From positions 1 through 16,047 of the forward strand of contig JANRJB010000098.1 in assembly GCA_033764265.1 (NCBI GenBank): a stretch of DNA of 16,047 nucleotides, given 5' to 3'. The position numbers and the translations under genes are program-made. Source of the DNA: VGEM01 sp033764265 (GTDB lineage Bacteria > Pseudomonadota > Alphaproteobacteria > Rhodospirillales > Rhodospirillaceae). The notes under the pieces are model-generated. The model saw nothing but the letters and a program-made list of their open reading frames with translations, searched no databases and was not told the DNA's origin. Below, piece after piece: positions 5,565 to 16,047 of this stretch; the stretch's first letter is position 1, and each line of letters begins with the position of its first letter.

Positions 5565-5601
5565 ATCCGCCGGCGGGGGCGCCAAACCCCCGCCGGTGGA
5601 T
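5565..5601 (+). terminator. strong hairpin in the rplL-rpoB gap (attenuator or processing site)
   Basis: A 15-bp stem with one G-T pair joins 5565-5579 to 5587-5601, with a core of CCGGCGGGGG/CCCCCGCCGG around loop CGCCAAA. It starts 12 bases after the rplL stop. E. coli has a partial terminator and an RNase III site in this same gap, which reduce rpo expression relative to the ribosomal genes. There is no T-run here, so processing or pausing is as likely as termination. Confidence 0.55.
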
Positions 5602-5622
5602 CGCATCGGTCGCGGTGTCTTG

Positions 5623-5652
5623 ACGGCAGCGGCGGCGCGACGCCGCTGCCGT
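5623..5652 (+). promoter_or_regulatory. second perfect hairpin in the rplL-rpoB gap
   Basis: ACGGCAGCGGCG (5623-5634) pairs perfectly over 12 bp with CGCCGCTGCCGT (5641-5652) around loop GCGCGA. A third stem, GCGGCG-ACAG-CGCCGC (5672-5687), follows, ending 61 bases before the rpoB ATG. The set resembles double-stranded processing substrates and could separate the rplJL and rpoBC messages. Confidence 0.5.
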
Positions 5653-5748
5653 GAACGCACCGGACGGCGGAGCGGCGACAGCGCCGCGCCGGCCGCAGGG
5701 ATGCGGAGATCGGACGAAACGAGTCTTGGGCAAGGACGAGGATCGGTT

Positions 5749-9927
<4,179 letters not shown>

Positions 9928-9938
9928 ACGACGCCGAC

Positions 9939-9960
9939 CCCGCCGGCTTCGGCCGGCGGG
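9939..9960 (+). promoter_or_regulatory. rpoB-rpoC intercistronic hairpin with TTCG tetraloop
   Basis: CCCGCCGGC (9939-9947) pairs perfectly over 9 bp with GCCGGCGGG (9952-9960) around TTCG, giving the very stable C(UUCG)G RNA tetraloop. It begins 11 bases after the rpoB stop and lies 31 bases before the rpoC ribosome binding site (AGGAG at 9990-9994). No T-run follows. It is probably a stability or processing element rather than a terminator. Confidence 0.6.
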
Positions 9961-10000
9961 CATTCAACGCCACCAGCGAACTCCATCAGGAGATGACGCG

Positions 10001-14161
<4,161 letters not shown>

Positions 14162-14229
14162 GGGCAACGCGCGCCTGTGGCCCCTACCTTTGGGGGCTGG
14201 GGGGCGGAACGACGATGGATTATTGCGTC

Positions 14230-14257
14230 AAAAGGGGGCAGCGCTGCCCCCTTTTTT
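14230..14257 (+). terminator. intrinsic terminator of the rpo operon
   Basis: AAAAGGGGGCA (14230-14240) pairs perfectly with TGCCCCCTTTT (14245-14255) around loop GCGC, and T6 (14252-14257) follows the GC stem. It is a textbook Rho-independent terminator 68 bases after the rpoC stop. The A-run on its 5' side means it could also work on the opposite strand. Confidence 0.95.
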
Positions 14258-14312
14258 CGTTGGTGCGCGACAAGTGCCTGAAAAAACACGTTGAAACTCG
14301 CCTGTTCCGCGC

Positions 14313-14341
14313 TTGACGGGGGGTGGGCACGTTTCTATATT
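14313..14341 (+). promoter_or_regulatory. strong sigma70-type promoter of the str operon
   Basis: TTGACG (14313-14318) and TATATT (14336-14341) are separated by exactly 17 bases, with five of six matches each. It sits just downstream of the rpoC terminator. The start is predicted near 14348. It would drive rpsL-rpsG-fusA and probably tuf beyond the window. Confidence 0.85.
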
Positions 14342-14447
14342 CCGCCGCCATTCGAAAGCGCCCGGTGGTAGAGCCGACTTGCGCTCTAGACGCGGTTCGC
14401 AGTCGATTTGCTGTGACATAACGGCCCCTTGTGGCCGCTGGTGACGA

Positions 14448-14489
14448 CCGGGAAGCGGGCCCGGACTGGCCCGGCTTTTCCGGTTTTTT
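14448..14489 (+). terminator. attenuator-like terminator in the rpsL leader
   Basis: The 5' arm 14448-14461 pairs with 14468-14483, with two single-base bulges (G14474, T14479) and one G-T pair, around loop CGGACT. T6 follows at 14484-14489. It lies about 100 bases after the predicted start and 75 bases before rpsL. Its strength and T-run fit an intrinsic terminator inside the leader. CCCGGT (14361-14366) is perfectly complementary to ACCGGG (14447-14452), the foot of the 5' arm, and could contribute to an alternative fold. Confidence 0.7.
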
Positions 14490-14564
14490 GCGCATCGTGC
14501 GCGGGGCGGCGCTTGGCCGCACGCGTGCGCGCGCCGGTTTGAACGGACTTGAAGGCGACAACGG

Positions 14565-14936
14565 ATGCCGACGATCAACCAATTGGTCCGCAAGGGCCGC
14601 GAACTGCCGATCCACCGCAACAAGGTGCCGGCGCTGGAACAGTCGCCGCAGAAGCGCGGCGTGTGCACCCGCGTCTACACGACCACCCCGAAGAAGCCGA
14701 ACTCGGCGCTGCGCAAGGTCGCCCGCGTGCGCCTGACCAACCAGTTCGAGGTGACCAGCTACATCCCCGGTGAAGGCCACAACCTTCAGGAACACTCGGT
14801 GGTGATGATCCGTGGCGGTCGCGTGAAGGACCTGCCGGGCGTTCGCTATCACATCATCCGCGGCACGCTCGACACCCAGGGCGTCAACAACCGCCGCCAG
14901 CGCCGCTCCAAGTACGGCGCCAAGCGTCCGAAGTAA
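14565..14936 (+). CDS. rpsL: 30S ribosomal protein S12
   Basis: S12 sits at the decoding centre and controls translational accuracy. The 123-residue product has full length. It has TTTPKKPNSALRKVARVRLT with K43 and K44 (K42/K43 when the initiator Met is not counted), and GGRVKDLPGVRYH. The lysines whose change gives streptomycin resistance are wild-type. The C-terminus KYGAKRPK is normal. GAAGG (14551-14555) lies 9 bases before the ATG. It is the first gene of the str operon, behind a long structured leader, and rpsG follows after 32 bases. Confidence 0.98.
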   Translation: MPTINQLVRKGRELPIHRNKVPALEQSPQKRGVCTRVYTTTPKKPNSALRKVARVRLTNQFEVTSYIPGEGHNLQEHSVVMIRGGRVKDLPGVRYHIIRGTLDTQGVNNRRQRRSKYGAKRPK

Positions 14937-14968
14937 TCCAGACCCGCGCCACAGGAGTCTCGACCCTC

Positions 14969-15439
14969 ATGTCCCGCCGCCGCCAAGCCGATAAGCGCGA
15001 AGTTCTGCCCGACGCCAAGTATGGCGACGTGGTGATCGCCAAGTTCATCAACTCCGTGATGCTGCAGGGCAAGAAAAGCGTCGCCGAGAAAATCGTCTAC
15101 GGCGCGCTCGACAAGATGTCGCGCAAGGGCGGCACCGATCCGGTGAAGCTGTTCCACGACGCCATCGAGAACATCAAGCCGACCGTCGAAGTGCGGTCCC
15201 GCCGCGTCGGCGGCGCCACTTACCAGGTGCCGGTCGAAGTCCGCCCGCAGCGCCGTCAGGCCTTGGCGTTCCGCTGGCTGGTGCAGTACGCCCGCGACCG
15301 TAACGAACAGACCATGGTCGACCGGCTTTCGGCCGAACTGCAGGACGCCGCCGCCAACCGCGGAGGCGCGGTCAAGAAGCGGGAAGACACCCACCGGATG
15401 GCCGAGGCCAACCGCGCCTTCTCGCACTATCGCTGGTAA
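14969..15439 (+). CDS. rpsG: 30S ribosomal protein S7
   Basis: S7 nucleates assembly of the 30S head and contacts the E-site tRNA. The 156-residue product has family blocks MSRRRQADKREVLPDAKYGD, FINSVMLQGKKSVAEKIVYG, IKPTVEVRSRRVGGATYQVP and REDTHRMAEANRAFSHYRW. AGGAG (14953-14957) lies 11 bases before the ATG. In E. coli, S7 represses the operon from the rpsL-rpsG junction; here that gap is only 32 bases and shows no large stem, so any autoregulation must use another site. Confidence 0.98.
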   Translation: MSRRRQADKREVLPDAKYGDVVIAKFINSVMLQGKKSVAEKIVYGALDKMSRKGGTDPVKLFHDAIENIKPTVEVRSRRVGGATYQVPVEVRPQRRQALAFRWLVQYARDRNEQTMVDRLSAELQDAAANRGGAVKKREDTHRMAEANRAFSHYRW

Positions 15440-15466
15440 ACCCGAGCGGACCCCGGACTTAAGACA

Positions 15467-16047
<581 letters not shown>

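Larger units (their letters stand above)
14162..14564. other. rpoC-rpsL intergenic region
   Basis: These 403 bases hold no supported gene. In order they contain a stem TAGGGGC/GCCCCTA (14159-14165/14180-14186) that includes the rpoC stop, a G-rich run (14191-14206), the rpoC terminator, the str promoter, and a leader of about 215 bases. Leader stems are TAGAGC/GCTCTA (14369-14388), CGGCC/GGCCG (14422-14437), the attenuator-like hairpin, GCGCA/TGCGC (14490-14502) and GCGGC/GCCGC (14506-14520). Confidence 0.8.

Noticed and set aside
14361..14400. tRNA-like pieces GGTGGTAGAGC and GGTTCGCAGTC in the rpsL leader
   Set aside because: The D-stem and acceptor stem do not pair and the spacing is wrong. 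It reads better as leader hairpins.

Overview
This is a GC-rich bacterial window that looks alphaproteobacterial. It carries the conserved transcription and translation block secE-nusG-rplK-rplA-rplJ-rplL-rpoB-rpoC, followed by the start of the str operon (rpsL-rpsG-fusA). All of these genes lie on the + strand. The assignment to alphaproteobacteria is an inference from the RpoB/RpoC sequences (1392 and 1386 residues, with a large insertion in the RpoC trigger loop), from tRNA-Trp directly upstream of secE, and from the form of tRNA-Gly(TCC). I cannot name a genus.

Layout. Positions 1-101 may hold the start of a divergent minus-strand gene. tRNA-Tyr(GTA) and tRNA-Gly(TCC) follow, both with encoded CCA. 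After a stretch of hairpins and repeat-like sequence comes an 8-stranded-type outer-membrane beta-barrel gene (837-1661). About 390 bases with several inverted repeats but no convincing gene follow. tRNA-Trp(CCA) then leads into secE and nusG, the L11/L1 pair, the L10/L7-L12 pair and the RNA polymerase beta and beta' genes. A textbook intrinsic terminator (14230-14257) closes the rpo block. A strong sigma70-type promoter (14313-14341) starts the str operon. Its long leader contains a second terminator-like hairpin with a T6 run (14448-14489) before rpsL. rpsG follows, and fusA runs off the window end.

How the genes work together. SecE is part of the protein-export channel. NusG couples RNA polymerase to Rho or the ribosome. 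L11, L1, L10 and L7/L12 form the GTPase-associated and L1 stalks of the 50S subunit. RpoB and RpoC form the RNA polymerase catalytic core. S12, S7 and EF-G act in decoding and translocation. The proteins show no broken motifs. What deserves a second look is the RNA between the genes. Nearly every junction (nusG-rplK, rplA-rplJ, rplL-rpoB, rpoB-rpoC, rpoC-rpsL) has strong stem-loops. In the rplJ leader two hairpins compete for the same strand, and the rpsL leader has an attenuator-like terminator.

Compared with the classic tRNA-Tyr/Gly/Thr-tuf-Trp-secE arrangement, tRNA-Thr and tuf are missing here. The outer-membrane protein gene occupies their place. I did not find a new multi-gene defence or metabolic system; the interesting signals are regulatory.
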